Of a stretch of 64,000 nt of DNA, positions 18,371-27,308 are shown in pieces; positions within the stretch are counted from its first letter, which is position 1; each line of letters begins with the position of its first letter. The notes under the pieces were generated by a model. It saw only the letters and a list, made by a program, of their open reading frames with translations. It was not told the origin of the DNA and did no database searches. The DNA is from Cytophaga sp. FL35 (GTDB lineage: Bacteria > Bacteroidota > Bacteroidia > Flavobacteriales > Flavobacteriaceae). Location of the stretch: positions 120,410 through 184,409 of the forward strand of contig NZ_JACSOH010000008.1 in NCBI RefSeq assembly GCF_014349235.1, in the 5' to 3' direction. The position numbers were made by a program, and so were the translations under genes.

Positions 18371-18931
18371 TTGAAAATTATACCTTTTTATACCAACGAG
18401 AAGCAACTAATTCGCAAGTCGATTTCCGGAAATCGAAAGGCGCAAAAGGCGCTTTATCAAAAGCATTCGCCTTTAATGTTGGGTATCTGTAGACGTTACG
18501 TAAAAGATATGCAGTTTGCGGAAGACGTAATGGTTAGTGGTTTTGTAAAGGTTTTTAAATTTCTGCCAGAATATAGGTTTGATGGTAGTTTTGAAGGTTG
18601 GATGCGCCGGATCATGGTAAACGAGAGTATTTCGTTCTTACGGAAAAAACAGTTCGTGGTTTTTGATGACACCATGATTACGGAATCAGCTGAAATACAT
18701 CAGGAACATTCTGCCGAAGAGGTGGCGTACATTCAAAATTTAATAGATGGACTACCGGATGGTTATCGCGCTGTATTTATGCTGTACGCGGTAGAAGGGT
18801 ATAAACATCAAGAAATTTCCAGTATGCTAGACATTTCCGAGAGCACATCCAAATCTCAATTGTTCAAGGCAAGAAAGTGGCTTCAAGAGCGATTAAGAAA
18901 CCATAGAAAAATAGGTTATGAGCAGGAATAA
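18371..18931 (+). CDS. ECF-type RNA polymerase sigma factor
   Basis: A 186-residue sigma-70-family protein with region 2 (about 20-90, including YVKDMQFAEDVMVSGFVKVFKFL and FEGWMRRIMVNESISFLRKK) and region 4 (about 120-180, including LPDGYRAVFMLYAVEGYKHQEIS and the recognition helix ISESTSKSQLFKARKWL). No region 1.1 or 3, as expected for ECF factors. The start is TTG at 18371. It overlaps the next gene by 14 bases, and has an ECF-like promoter upstream, so the operon is probably autoregulated. Confidence 0.9.
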   Translation: MKIIPFYTNEKQLIRKSISGNRKAQKALYQKHSPLMLGICRRYVKDMQFAEDVMVSGFVKVFKFLPEYRFDGSFEGWMRRIMVNESISFLRKKQFVVFDDTMITESAEIHQEHSAEEVAYIQNLIDGLPDGYRAVFMLYAVEGYKHQEISSMLDISESTSKSQLFKARKWLQERLRNHRKIGYEQE

Positions 18932-19661
18932 TTTTGATGAGGAAATAAGGAAGAAGTTTGAGGCCAGAAGACTTACACCTTCGGCTGGAGCCTGGGACAA
19001 AATTGAAGGTCAATTAGGGAGTCCGCCGGCTTATAAACCAACTTATTATAGATGGGGCGTGGCGGCAGCGTTTATTGCCTTTCTATTATTATCAGTGCTT
19101 TACGTGATTGAAAAGGACAATTCTACGCTGTCGGTAGAGGAAGTAGTTGTTAAGCCCCAACAGGAATTAAAGGAAAAGGTTGAAGTTGAAGTTGCAGATA
19201 GTGATGTGGATGAAAGGACAATTGTGAAACCTACTTTTGAACAAGTGGTGGAGACTAGTCCAAAGAAAGCAGTGAAAAAGGAGGAGGAAAAGCCTTTTGT
19301 TTTTAAAGACGAAGAAGTAATAGTGGTCGTAGAGGATGTAATGGTAAAGGAAAAGGTTAATGGGGACGATACCAACAATTTGTTGATCAACACAAAGGTA
19401 GAGGAGTTGATAGCTCAGGTGGCAATATTGGAAACAAATAAGCAAACTTTAACCGATGCCGAAGTCGATTCTTTACTGAAGGAAGCGCAAAACGAGATTC
19501 TAAATTCAAGAATTACGGAATCAAGCGGTTCTGTAGATGCCATGGCTTTATTGGCAGATGTAGAAACCGAACTGGATAAAACCTTTAGAGATCAACTTTT
19601 TGATGCCTTAAAAGATCGTTTTATCAAAGTTCGCACGGCGCTGGCAGATAGAAATCAATAA
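18918..19661 (+). CDS. Single-pass membrane protein, probable anti-sigma regulator
   Basis: A 247-residue protein: an N-terminal cytoplasmic part (about 1-45, with LTPSAGAWDKIEGQLG), one membrane helix (about 47-65), then a long acidic, Val/Glu/Lys-rich, probably extended periplasmic region. It starts inside the end of the sigma-factor gene (14-base overlap), so the two are made together. Position and topology are those of Bacteroidota anti-sigma proteins, but no zinc-binding anti-sigma motif was seen, so the role is inference. Confidence 0.65.
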   Translation: MSRNNFDEEIRKKFEARRLTPSAGAWDKIEGQLGSPPAYKPTYYRWGVAAAFIAFLLLSVLYVIEKDNSTLSVEEVVVKPQQELKEKVEVEVADSDVDERTIVKPTFEQVVETSPKKAVKKEEEKPFVFKDEEVIVVVEDVMVKEKVNGDDTNNLLINTKVEELIAQVAILETNKQTLTDAEVDSLLKEAQNEILNSRITESSGSVDAMALLADVETELDKTFRDQLFDALKDRFIKVRTALADRNQ

Positions 19662-19802
19662 AAATTCAATTCATCAATTTTATCTCTATTTAGAAATGAA
19701 TGGAGAGGAGTTTATTCATACCCTATAATTTTTAGCACTGGTCTTTGTCTAAAATAATGGGACAATCAATCAAAAAAATCATCAATCATTAAATTACAGA
19801 TC

Positions 19803-20876
19803 ATGAGAATTATTATTACTTATTTATTGACTGCTTGTTCACTTCTGTGCGGTTATTACTTAACCGCACAAGAAGATGAAACTTTAAAGGTTAAAATTGA
19901 GCAGTTGGAGCAAAAGAAGCAAGACGTTGAACAATCGGAACGTGAAGCCTTAAAAAATGAAGTAGAACGCATTAATCAACAATTGAACAATGAGGAAATT
20001 AGTTTTGAACAGGCCCAAACCCTAAAAAAAGGGGCTGCGGAGCTCAGGGCCAAAAATATTGAGAATAAGGTGGCTATCATTGAGAATCAGATAGCCTTAT
20101 TAAAGAGAAACGGAAACTACAATCTCAATTCTGAGACGAGTAGTGTGGAGTTGGCCATTGGTGGGCGGGATGAAGAGGGAAACTTACTTTTTGGGGTGCA
20201 GTACAATCCCGGTGATCAGGACAAAGTGGTTTATGACCGTAGAACGTACGGTGATCCAGTGATTGCATTTGGTCTTAACAATGCCATTACAGAAGGGCAG
20301 TCAATAGAGGATTCACCCTATAAAATAGGAGGAAGTCGATTTTTTGAAATTGGGTGGGCGTGGAGAACAAGAGTATTCAAAAACAGCAATTTTTTAAGAT
20401 TACATTATGGCGCTTCCTTTCAATTTAACGGCCTTAAACCTGTAGACAATCAATATTTTGTTTTAAATGATGGTAGTGCAGCACTTCAGGAGTTTGACCA
20501 AAAATTATCCAAATCTAAATTTAGGATGGATAATTTGGTGTTGCCATTTCATTTGGAATTTGGTCCTTCTAAACTGGAGCGCACCAACGAAAAAATGAGA
20601 TATGACATTCACAATCAATTTAGGTTTGGAATTGGTGGTTATGCAGGAGTAAATTTGGGAACACGCCAAAAATTGAAGTATGAATTGGATGGTGAAAAGG
20701 TAAAAGATAAAATTAAAAGGGACTATAACACCTCCAATTTTGTTTACGGTCTCAGCGCATATATGGGGTTCGATAGTATTTTGTTGTACGCAAAGTATGA
20801 TTTAAACCCCATATTTAAGGATGCCGTTAATAAGCAGCGAAATATTTCTGTTGGCCTACGCCTGGATTTGGATTAG
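19803..20876 (+). CDS. Outer-membrane beta-barrel protein with coiled-coil N-terminus
   Basis: A 357-residue exported protein: signal peptide to about residue 23 (ending LTAQ), a strongly charged coiled coil (about 25-105), then a region with alternating strands and many aromatic and Gly residues ending in VGLRLDLD, as in small outer-membrane barrels. It follows the sigma/anti-sigma pair at 141 bases. GTCTAA at 19747-19752 could be a -10 element for the same ECF sigma, but no matching -35 was seen, so membership in the regulon is only possible. Confidence 0.65.
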   Translation: MRIIITYLLTACSLLCGYYLTAQEDETLKVKIEQLEQKKQDVEQSEREALKNEVERINQQLNNEEISFEQAQTLKKGAAELRAKNIENKVAIIENQIALLKRNGNYNLNSETSSVELAIGGRDEEGNLLFGVQYNPGDQDKVVYDRRTYGDPVIAFGLNNAITEGQSIEDSPYKIGGSRFFEIGWAWRTRVFKNSNFLRLHYGASFQFNGLKPVDNQYFVLNDGSAALQEFDQKLSKSKFRMDNLVLPFHLEFGPSKLERTNEKMRYDIHNQFRFGIGGYAGVNLGTRQKLKYELDGEKVKDKIKRDYNTSNFVYGLSAYMGFDSILLYAKYDLNPIFKDAVNKQRNISVGLRLDLD

Positions 20877-21107
20877 ATTTTGTTTCATTTCATCAGTAAA
20901 CTCTTCTTCAAAGTAAACACGTTTGCAATGTGAACATTCAGCAACCATGCGAGTAGAAATTTTAAAAATTCGTATCCAAAATAAATGAAACCAATTACTA
21001 GTCTTGGAAATTGTTAGGGTTCCTAATTGTTTGCAGTGAGAACAAGTAGTATGTGGCAAAGGAAGCTGCACTGTTTTGCCAAATCTGGTTCCAAAAAATA
21101 AAATCAT
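20856..21107 (-). CDS. Small zinc-ribbon protein
   Basis: An 83-residue protein with two CxxC pairs (TCSHC near residue 22 and ECSHC near 58) that probably bind one zinc, and a hydrophobic stretch between them (NWFHLFWIRIFKI). The function is unknown. It is convergent with the preceding barrel gene, and the two coding regions overlap by 21 bases. Confidence 0.6.
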   Translation of the reverse strand: MILFFGTRFGKTVQLPLPHTTCSHCKQLGTLTISKTSNWFHLFWIRIFKISTRMVAECSHCKRVYFEEEFTDEMKQNLIQIQA

Positions 21108-21160
21108 TTCAAAGATTTCAACGGTTATGGAATAAATTTAAGTAAATAACCGTGGATAGT

Positions 21161-21186
21161 AAAAGCACTTTTTAAAAGTGCTTTTT
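21161..21186. terminator. Bidirectional terminator hairpin
   Basis: AAAAGCACTT and AAGTGCTTTT flank a short loop, with T-runs on both strands. It ends the DUF983 gene on the minus strand. Confidence 0.65.
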
Positions 21187-21213
21187 TCTGTCGCTAATGT
21201 ACAGTTTATAAAC

Positions 21214-21600
21214 CTACCGGTGTTGGCATTCTTTTTTGTAAGGCATAAATATATTGATCCAAATATTTCTGGAGATACGTAGAATGAGGGGTAAGGCTAA
21301 AATCATGACAGCAACGATAACGCAATAAGTCTCGATCAAATCCAAACCTAGAATCAAGTAACAAATGATAAAAGCTGCGGTAGCAAAAGTTAGACCTACA
21401 GGATAACTAACGTACATAGCGCCATAAAAGAAGGAGGGCTCAATCTTGTATTTGGTATTACAGACCCCGCAACGTTCCTTCATTTTGAGCGTACTTTTTA
21501 ATCGGTAAGGATTTTTCTTAACATACATACTCTCATTATGGCATGCCGGACAGGTGCCAGTGAAAATGCTATACAATTTGGTGCCTTTAAGAAATGACAT
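21214..21600 (-). CDS. DUF983 membrane protein
   Basis: A 128-residue protein with a cytoplasmic zinc-ribbon-like N-terminus (GTCPACH at about 15-21 and ERCGVCN at about 43-49) and two hydrophobic membrane segments (about 60-88 and 90-112). This is the DUF983 arrangement, including the conserved PSFFYGAMYVSYPVG junction. The function of DUF983 is unknown. The neighbouring zinc-ribbon gene lies 106 bases downstream on the same strand. Confidence 0.8.
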   Translation of the reverse strand: MSFLKGTKLYSIFTGTCPACHNESMYVKKNPYRLKSTLKMKERCGVCNTKYKIEPSFFYGAMYVSYPVGLTFATAAFIICYLILGLDLIETYCVIVAVMILALPLILRISRNIWINIFMPYKKECQHR

Positions 21601-21713
21601 ATATAGGAATTAATTAGAGTACGGTACGTTTGCAAATCTAAGACCCTATGTGTTGGTTTTTGTTTTAAAAATTCTCAATAAATGGTAATTTTGAGACATT
21701 TATTAGATTGCCT

Positions 21714-22589
21714 ATGATTCCTGTTCTCCACATTGATCAGTTTGATGACCCTAAAAATCTTTCGGAGGTGTACGCTAATGATTTGTCCGCACACCTACAA
21801 AAAAATAAAGACTTGGTATATAGCGCCCACAAGCATGATTTTTATCTGGTGGTCTATTTTAGCAAAGGGGCCGGGGTACATGAAATTGATTTTGATAGTT
21901 TTCCAATATACCCTGGTAGCATATTTTTTCTTCACCCCGGGCAAACCCATTTATGGAAGTTTACCGAAGCACCCGAAGGACTACTATTTTTTCATACCAA
22001 GGAATTTTTTGAATGGGGTTTTACCCATATTAAGACAGATCAGTTCCCCTTTTATAGTTGGAATGGAAATCCTCCTTTCATGCACTTACATAGAGAGGAA
22101 AGGCCAAAGGTTCAAAGCTTGTTCATGGAAATCTATCAGGAGTATAGTAATGATAGTAGTCTAAAGGAGCAAAAACTAAGAAGTCTTGTGCATTTATTGT
22201 ATATAGATTTAAGCCGATTGTATACTATTAGGGATGACCATCAATTAATAGCATCAACCACCTATTTATCAACCTTAAAAAGGTTGAATGAAAGCATACA
22301 GCGAAACTTTAAAATACATAAATCGGTATCCTTTTATGCAGACGAACTTCACATCACCGCAAAGCATTTAAACCGAATTACCGCTAGCACCTTGGGTAAA
22401 ACTCCATCGGACTTGATATATGAACGTATTTTGTTGGAAGCTAAACGTCAATTGGTGCATAGCAATGCGACCTTGTCAGCAATTGCCACTGACCTAGGTT
22501 TTGAAGACAATTCTTACTTCTCCAAGGTATTTGTTCGTAGGGTAGGGGTAACACCATCGGCCTTTAGAAAATCCTATAAATGTGGATAA
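21714..22589 (+). CDS. AraC-family transcriptional regulator
   Basis: A 291-residue DNA-binding regulator: N-terminal cupin-like sensor domain (about 20-110; AHKHDFYLVVYFSKG and PGSIFFLHPGQTH) and a C-terminal double helix-turn-helix (about 190-290; ITAKHLNRITASTLGKTPSDLI and IATDLGFEDNSYFSKVFVRRVGVTPSAFRKS). The ligand is unknown. The ATG at 21714 is preferred to a TTG two codons upstream. It is divergent from the DUF983 gene. Confidence 0.88.
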   Translation: MIPVLHIDQFDDPKNLSEVYANDLSAHLQKNKDLVYSAHKHDFYLVVYFSKGAGVHEIDFDSFPIYPGSIFFLHPGQTHLWKFTEAPEGLLFFHTKEFFEWGFTHIKTDQFPFYSWNGNPPFMHLHREERPKVQSLFMEIYQEYSNDSSLKEQKLRSLVHLLYIDLSRLYTIRDDHQLIASTTYLSTLKRLNESIQRNFKIHKSVSFYADELHITAKHLNRITASTLGKTPSDLIYERILLEAKRQLVHSNATLSAIATDLGFEDNSYFSKVFVRRVGVTPSAFRKSYKCG

Positions 22590-22591
22590 AA

Positions 22592-22626
22592 GAAAAAAAA
22601 TCCCGGGTTGGATTTCCAAACCGGGA
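22592..22626 (-). terminator. Terminator of the SIMPL-domain gene
   Basis: TCCCGG and CCGGGA with an inner TTGG/CCAA pair form a stem at 22601-22626. On the minus strand it is followed by eight T (22593-22600). It ends the gene at 22653-23261; on the plus strand there is no T-run. Confidence 0.75.
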
Positions 22627-22652
22627 TGTACAACTAACTTCTTGGTTTAATT

Positions 22653-23261
22653 TTATAGCAACTCAAAAGTCACTGAGATGTAGTATTCCCTGTTATTTTT
22701 TATGTTACCGTAATACAATGATTCTTGGATCTTGGAGTAATTGGTATCGCTGATCATAATGGCCTTGCCAATTTTTCTTCCCACTTTGGTTGCAATGGCA
22801 TTGGCTTTTTTCTTTGCACTTTCAAAGGCTTTTTCAGCATAGGTTGCAGCTTGTTCCGGGTCTAATTCAAACTCCAAACTAGATTCTGATCTAGATACCC
22901 CAAGGCTTTTTACGCTCAAGAACTTTTTCATTTCGTCAATGGATTTAGTTCTGAATTCAACAATAGTTCCTTCTTTCTCATAACCCAGAAGATTATAGGC
23001 GAACAAATCTTCCTTTAACGTACTGGATGAAATTCCTGCTTTTTCAAGCTTATCGTAATATCCGCTTTTCACCTCGGAAATGCTAATGGTTTGAGCATCA
23101 TAATATACATTATTGAGACTCACTATCATTTTGCTTATGTATTCAGGGGACATGGAATATTGGTAGGTACCATTTACGGTAATACTGTTGGTATCTGTCT
23201 GAGCTTGTAAAGTTAATAATGATATGAAAGTAAAGGCAATTGAGAGAAATAGCTTTTTCAT
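22653..23261 (-). CDS. SIMPL (DUF541) domain protein, exported
   Basis: A 202-residue exported protein (signal peptide MKKLFLSIAFTFISLLTLQAQ). The DUF541/SIMPL pattern is visible: SITVNGTYQYSMSPEYISKMIVSL at the start of the domain, a long helix with EKAFESAKKKANAIATKVGRKIGKAI (about 140-166), and the terminal strand YYISVTFELL. The family has periplasmic or outer-membrane members of unclear function. Confidence 0.8.
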   Translation of the reverse strand: MKKLFLSIAFTFISLLTLQAQTDTNSITVNGTYQYSMSPEYISKMIVSLNNVYYDAQTISISEVKSGYYDKLEKAGISSSTLKEDLFAYNLLGYEKEGTIVEFRTKSIDEMKKFLSVKSLGVSRSESSLEFELDPEQAATYAEKAFESAKKKANAIATKVGRKIGKAIMISDTNYSKIQESLYYGNIKNNREYYISVTFELL

Positions 23262-23339
23262 GATTATAGTTTTAAATCGCCCGCTAGGGCCTGTATTAAT
23301 TTGTTAATGGTTTAACGTTGTCCAATGAATTATCTTGTA

Positions 23340-23759
23340 TTATAGGAACAAAAAGGAAGCTACTATCATCCATGCTCCAACCCCAATTCCGACAATACCC
23401 AATTTACCTTGTGAGGGAGCTATTTTCTCTCTTAGTTCAGCTGCCTTGGCTTTTGCCGCTTCATTTTTTGAGAGTAGTAATTTATTGATGAGGCTTGAAC
23501 TTAGTAAAAAGCCCAACCCGGCAGAAATAAGGTTGCCAACCAAGAAGGTTACCCACCAAATAGGTGCGGTACTTAACCAGCCCATATTTAACAAAGCGGA
23601 AATGATACCCCATAGGCCCCAAAAGCAGAAAACAAGGCCGATCCAACCTTGATACGGTTCAATTTTTTCCAAAAGCTCGTTGGCATTCGGTTTTTTGGAT
23701 AATAACAAAGAAGGTACTGCGATAATGCTCAAAAAGATAAGAGAAATTCCCCAGATCAT
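23340..23759 (-). CDS. Four-helix membrane protein with internal duplication
   Basis: A 139-residue protein with about four hydrophobic segments. The two halves resemble each other: [20 protein letters not shown] then a Trp/Gly-rich helix, and [24 protein letters not shown] then another Gly-rich helix. It therefore probably arose by duplication of a two-helix unit. No family was recognised. Confidence 0.6.
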   Translation of the reverse strand: MIWGISLIFLSIIAVPSLLLSKKPNANELLEKIEPYQGWIGLVFCFWGLWGIISALLNMGWLSTAPIWWVTFLVGNLISAGLGFLLSSSLINKLLLSKNEAAKAKAAELREKIAPSQGKLGIVGIGVGAWMIVASFLFL

Positions 23760-23848
23760 AATTTAGAATTTTGTGCCAATTTTAGTTTGGCGGGTTATAC
23801 AAGTTGTTTTTTATAATGGTACAAAGATGGGGTTGGGTCAGCCTTTTG

Positions 23849-23897
23849 GGTACCCTTGAGATAGCGAATTGGTACCCCCTGTATTCAGGGGGGTACC
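23849..23897. promoter_or_regulatory. Three GGTACC palindromes at 21-22-base spacing
   Basis: GGTACC occurs at 23849-23854, 23871-23876 and 23892-23897. Centre spacings are 22 and 21 bases (two helical turns), and the last two also form a longer inverted repeat (GGTACCCCCTG / CAGGGGGGTACC). The array lies 84 bases before the sugar dehydrogenase gene and about 90 bases from the divergent membrane-protein gene, as expected of an operator. Confidence 0.45.
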
Positions 23898-23980
23898 CTA
23901 TTTGTTAAAAAATTATTAAACGCTAGTAGGCTCTTGAGGGATGCTTTATTTAATAGTACCTTGTTTTAAAACTACAACTT

Positions 23981-25252
23981 ATGAAACATATCTATTTTGG
24001 AATAATGGCCCTGGTCCTTCTGACGGGGTGTAAACAAGAAAAAAAGGTTTCTGAGGAAACTAAAGAAGACTTGGCAGACAACGGTCCAGTTACGGTACAG
24101 ACGGCCATAGGACCTTTGGAATTGGCCGCGCCCTTTTCTTCGGAATCCGTAACCAAACAGAGTAAGGTCATAGGATGGGAGGATGGGCAAAAACCCATGG
24201 CACCGGAAGGGTTTACCGTTAGCCGTTTTGCAGACAATCTGAAGCATCCACGTTGGACCTACATTGCGCCTAACAATGACATGTTCGTGGCGGAGGCCAA
24301 CACGAAGGAGAGTGCAAATCAAATAACGCTTCTTAGGGATACGGACAATGACGGAACGGTTGATGAGAGACATCTATTTGCCCAAGGTCTCAACCAAAAC
24401 TTTGGAATGTTGGTCTTAAACGGATATTTCTATGTGGCCAATACTGACGGACTTTACAGATATCCTTATAAAGAAGGGCAAAATAAACTGGAAGGCGAGG
24501 GCGAGAAAATTGTGGAACTCTCCGCAAGCGGATATAATAACCATTGGACCAGAAATATAATTACCAATAAAGAAGGTAGTAAAATTTATATTTCAGTAGG
24601 GTCTGCTAGTAATGTAGGCGAACAAGGAATGGAAACCGAGAAAAGAAGGGCCAATATTTTAGAGGTGAACCCAGACGGTAGTGGAGAAATTGTATATGCA
24701 GATGGAATACGAAACCCTGTGGGTATGGACTGGAACCCTGTTACAGGAGATCTCTGGACCGCCGTAAATGAGCGTGACAAGATTGGAAATGATTTGGTGC
24801 CGGATTATATCACCAGCGTTCAGAAAGGAGGCTGGTATGGATGGCCCTACAGTTATTACGGACAAATAAACGATCCAAGATGGGAAGAAGACCCGCATCA
24901 AGATTTGGTAGATAAGGCTATTATTCCAGATGTGCCGGTGGGCAATCATACGGCATCCCTTGGTTTGGAGTTTTATACGGCGGACCAATTTCCGGCATCC
25001 TATAAAAATGGTGCCTTTGTAGGCCAGCATGGATCCTGGAACCGTGCTATTTTTTCAGGCTATAAGGTGTTGTTTGTACCTTTTGAGAATGGAAAGCCAC
25101 AACAACCGCAAGACTTTTTAACCGGTTTTATTGCTGATGAGGAAGCAGGTGAAGTGTATGGTAGACCGGTCTGCGTGATTACTGCTCCGGACGGGTCTCT
25201 TTTGGTGAACGATGATGATAGCGGTATTATCTGGAGGGTTACAGCAGAATAA
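23981..25252 (+). CDS. PQQ-dependent sugar/sorbosone dehydrogenase-like lipoprotein
   Basis: A 423-residue lipoprotein (signal MKHIYFGIMALVLLTGC, lipidated Cys17). The body is a six-bladed beta-propeller of the glucose/sorbosone dehydrogenase type: PEGFTVSRFADNLKHPRWTYIAPNNDMFVAEA at blade one, GYNNHWTRNI, GIRNPVGMDWNPVTGDLWTAVNERD, and GQHGSWNRAIFSGYKVLFVPF late. These match PQQ-using members that oxidise aldoses outside the inner membrane; the electron acceptor and sugar are unknown. GGTACC repeats lie upstream. Confidence 0.82.
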   Translation: MKHIYFGIMALVLLTGCKQEKKVSEETKEDLADNGPVTVQTAIGPLELAAPFSSESVTKQSKVIGWEDGQKPMAPEGFTVSRFADNLKHPRWTYIAPNNDMFVAEANTKESANQITLLRDTDNDGTVDERHLFAQGLNQNFGMLVLNGYFYVANTDGLYRYPYKEGQNKLEGEGEKIVELSASGYNNHWTRNIITNKEGSKIYISVGSASNVGEQGMETEKRRANILEVNPDGSGEIVYADGIRNPVGMDWNPVTGDLWTAVNERDKIGNDLVPDYITSVQKGGWYGWPYSYYGQINDPRWEEDPHQDLVDKAIIPDVPVGNHTASLGLEFYTADQFPASYKNGAFVGQHGSWNRAIFSGYKVLFVPFENGKPQQPQDFLTGFIADEEAGEVYGRPVCVITAPDGSLLVNDDDSGIIWRVTAE

Positions 25253-25282
25253 ACATAAATTAATCTAGAATATTAGAATTTG

Positions 25283-25317
25283 AAATAGTGCTTATCTTTG
25301 GGCACTATTTCTTTTTT
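25283..25317 (+). terminator. Terminator with a -7 element in its loop (before dnaG)
   Basis: AAATAGTGC (25283-25291) pairs with GCACTATTT (25302-25310), followed by CTTTTTT. The loop holds TATCTTTG (25293-25300), a perfect TAnnTTTG match placed correctly for dnaG. One element may thus end the dehydrogenase transcript and start the dnaG transcript. Confidence 0.6.
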
Positions 25318-25326
25318 ACCCAAGTA

Positions 25327-27306
25327 TTGATTTCAAAAACAACCATAGATCAAGTATTTGAAACCGCTCGTTTAGAGGAGGTCATTGGAGATTTTGTTCA
25401 ACTTAAAAAGTCCGGCTCCAACTTCAAGGGGTTGAGCCCTTTCACAGATGAGCGAACACCCAGTTTTATGGTGTCTCCAGTAAAGCAAATATGGAAAGAC
25501 TTTAGTAGTGGTAAGGGGGGTAATGTAGTTGCTTTTTTAATGGAGCACGAGCATTTTACCTATCCTGAAGCCATCAAATACCTTGCGAAAAAATACAATA
25601 TAGAGATAGAGGAAACCCAAAGAACAGATGAGCAAAAGCAAGAAGCCAATGAACGTGAAAGTATGTATCTGGTTTCTGAGTTTGCCCAAAAACACTTTGA
25701 GAAAATGCTTTGGGAAACTGAGCTGGGAAAGGCTATTGGACTTTCTTACTTTAAAGAACGGGGCTTTACCCAAGAAACCATTAAAAAATTTGGTCTAGGA
25801 TATTGTTTGGACGAGTGGGACGGGTTTACCAAAACTGCATTGGATAAAGGGTATAAGCTTGACTATTTAGAAAAAACCGGGCTTACTATTGTTAAGGAGA
25901 ATCCTCAGAACCCAAACGACCCTAGAAAGTTTGATCGTTTTAAGGGTAGGGTAATGTTCCCTATACATTCAATGAGCGGAAGGGTATTGGGTTTTGGCGG
26001 AAGAATTCTAAAGACAGATAAAAAGGCCGCTAAATACCAAAATTCACCGGAAAGTGATATTTACCACAAGAGTAAGGTTCTATACGGAATTTATCATGCC
26101 AAGCAGGCCATTGCCAAGGAGGATAATTGTTTTTTGGTGGAAGGGTATACAGATGTCATTCAGTTTTTTCAAAGAGGAATTGAAAACGTAGTTTCTTCCA
26201 GTGGTACCGCTTTAACATCGGAACAAATTAGACTTATCAATAGGCTCACCAAGAATATTACCGTATTATTTGATGGCGATGCCGCGGGTTTAAGGGCATC
26301 CTTGAGGGGAATTGATTTGATCCTGGAGCAGGGAATGAACGTGAAGGTCTGTACGTTTCCTGAAGGAGAGGATCCTGATAGTTTTGCGAAAAACAATGAA
26401 CTGGAAGAGATTCAGCTATATCTAAAGGAAAACTCCAAGGATTTTATTCAGTTCAAGGCACACATTTTAGCAAAGGAATCGGGAAATGACCCTATCAAAA
26501 GGGCGGAAACGGTTAGGGATATTGTCCAGAGTATTTCCAAAATTCCCGATGGAATCAAAAGGGAAATTTACGTGCAAGAATGTGCGGGCATCATGAATGT
26601 ATCAGAATCTGTATTGTTCAGTACGTTGGCCCAGATGGGTATAAAGGACCGTACGGAAGCTGCAAAGGCCCAAAAAGAAGAGCAGAAAGCCTTTGATGTG
26701 GTCAAAAATGATGCTACCATCGAGAAGGTGGACGTTCAATATGAATTGGAGCGAAAGATTATTGAGCTCCTGCTATTATACGGAAGTGAAACCGAAGAAT
26801 TTGAAGATCTCATCCTAAAGGAAAGTGAGGAAGGCGATTTAATTTTGGAACCCTTAAGCATAGAGGCAAAGGTCTATGAGAAAATTTTCTTGGATTTGCA
26901 GGATGATGAGATAGAATTGGCAAACGAGCAATTTAGAAATATCTATTACAAACTTATTGAAGCTCTAAATCAGGACCAGGAATTTCAGTTGAACGCATTC
27001 CTTTCCGGTCTGGCCCAAGATATGGTAGGCGAAATTTCATCCATTATGATGGAGGAAGAAAAATACGTATTGCACAATTGGGAACGCAAGGATATCTTTC
27101 CAAAAGATAAAAAACTGGGAGTGGCCCAGTTGGTAAGTGAAACTATTCTAACCTTGAGATGTTTTTTGATAAAGAAGAGAATGCTGGCCCTTCAAGATAA
27201 TACCAAGGGAGGAGAGGGAGACCATAGGGAAACCTTGGAGGAAATCATGAATTACATTCACCTAAATAAACTTCTTAATAAAAAATTGAATCGAGTTTTG
27301 TCATAA
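25327..27306 (+). CDS. dnaG: DNA primase, without N-terminal zinc ligands
   Basis: The replication primase, which makes RNA primers for the lagging strand. I place the start at TTG 25327 (MISKTTIDQVFETAR), which fits the family; the upstream in-frame start at 25288 lies in the promoter. The product is 659 residues. The N-terminal CHC2-type domain is recognisable (VQLKKSGSNFKGLSPF, QIWKDFSSGKGGN), but the four zinc ligands are replaced by Ser37, Thr40, Asp58 and Ser61. The TOPRIM core is intact (VEGYTDVI and FDGDAAGLRA). The C-terminal helicase-binding part is present. Loss of zinc may be a lineage trait. Confidence 0.94.
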   Translation: MISKTTIDQVFETARLEEVIGDFVQLKKSGSNFKGLSPFTDERTPSFMVSPVKQIWKDFSSGKGGNVVAFLMEHEHFTYPEAIKYLAKKYNIEIEETQRTDEQKQEANERESMYLVSEFAQKHFEKMLWETELGKAIGLSYFKERGFTQETIKKFGLGYCLDEWDGFTKTALDKGYKLDYLEKTGLTIVKENPQNPNDPRKFDRFKGRVMFPIHSMSGRVLGFGGRILKTDKKAAKYQNSPESDIYHKSKVLYGIYHAKQAIAKEDNCFLVEGYTDVIQFFQRGIENVVSSSGTALTSEQIRLINRLTKNITVLFDGDAAGLRASLRGIDLILEQGMNVKVCTFPEGEDPDSFAKNNELEEIQLYLKENSKDFIQFKAHILAKESGNDPIKRAETVRDIVQSISKIPDGIKREIYVQECAGIMNVSESVLFSTLAQMGIKDRTEAAKAQKEEQKAFDVVKNDATIEKVDVQYELERKIIELLLLYGSETEEFEDLILKESEEGDLILEPLSIEAKVYEKIFLDLQDDEIELANEQFRNIYYKLIEALNQDQEFQLNAFLSGLAQDMVGEISSIMMEEEKYVLHNWERKDIFPKDKKLGVAQLVSETILTLRCFLIKKRMLALQDNTKGGEGDHRETLEEIMNYIHLNKLLNKKLNRVLS

Positions 27307-27308
27307 AA

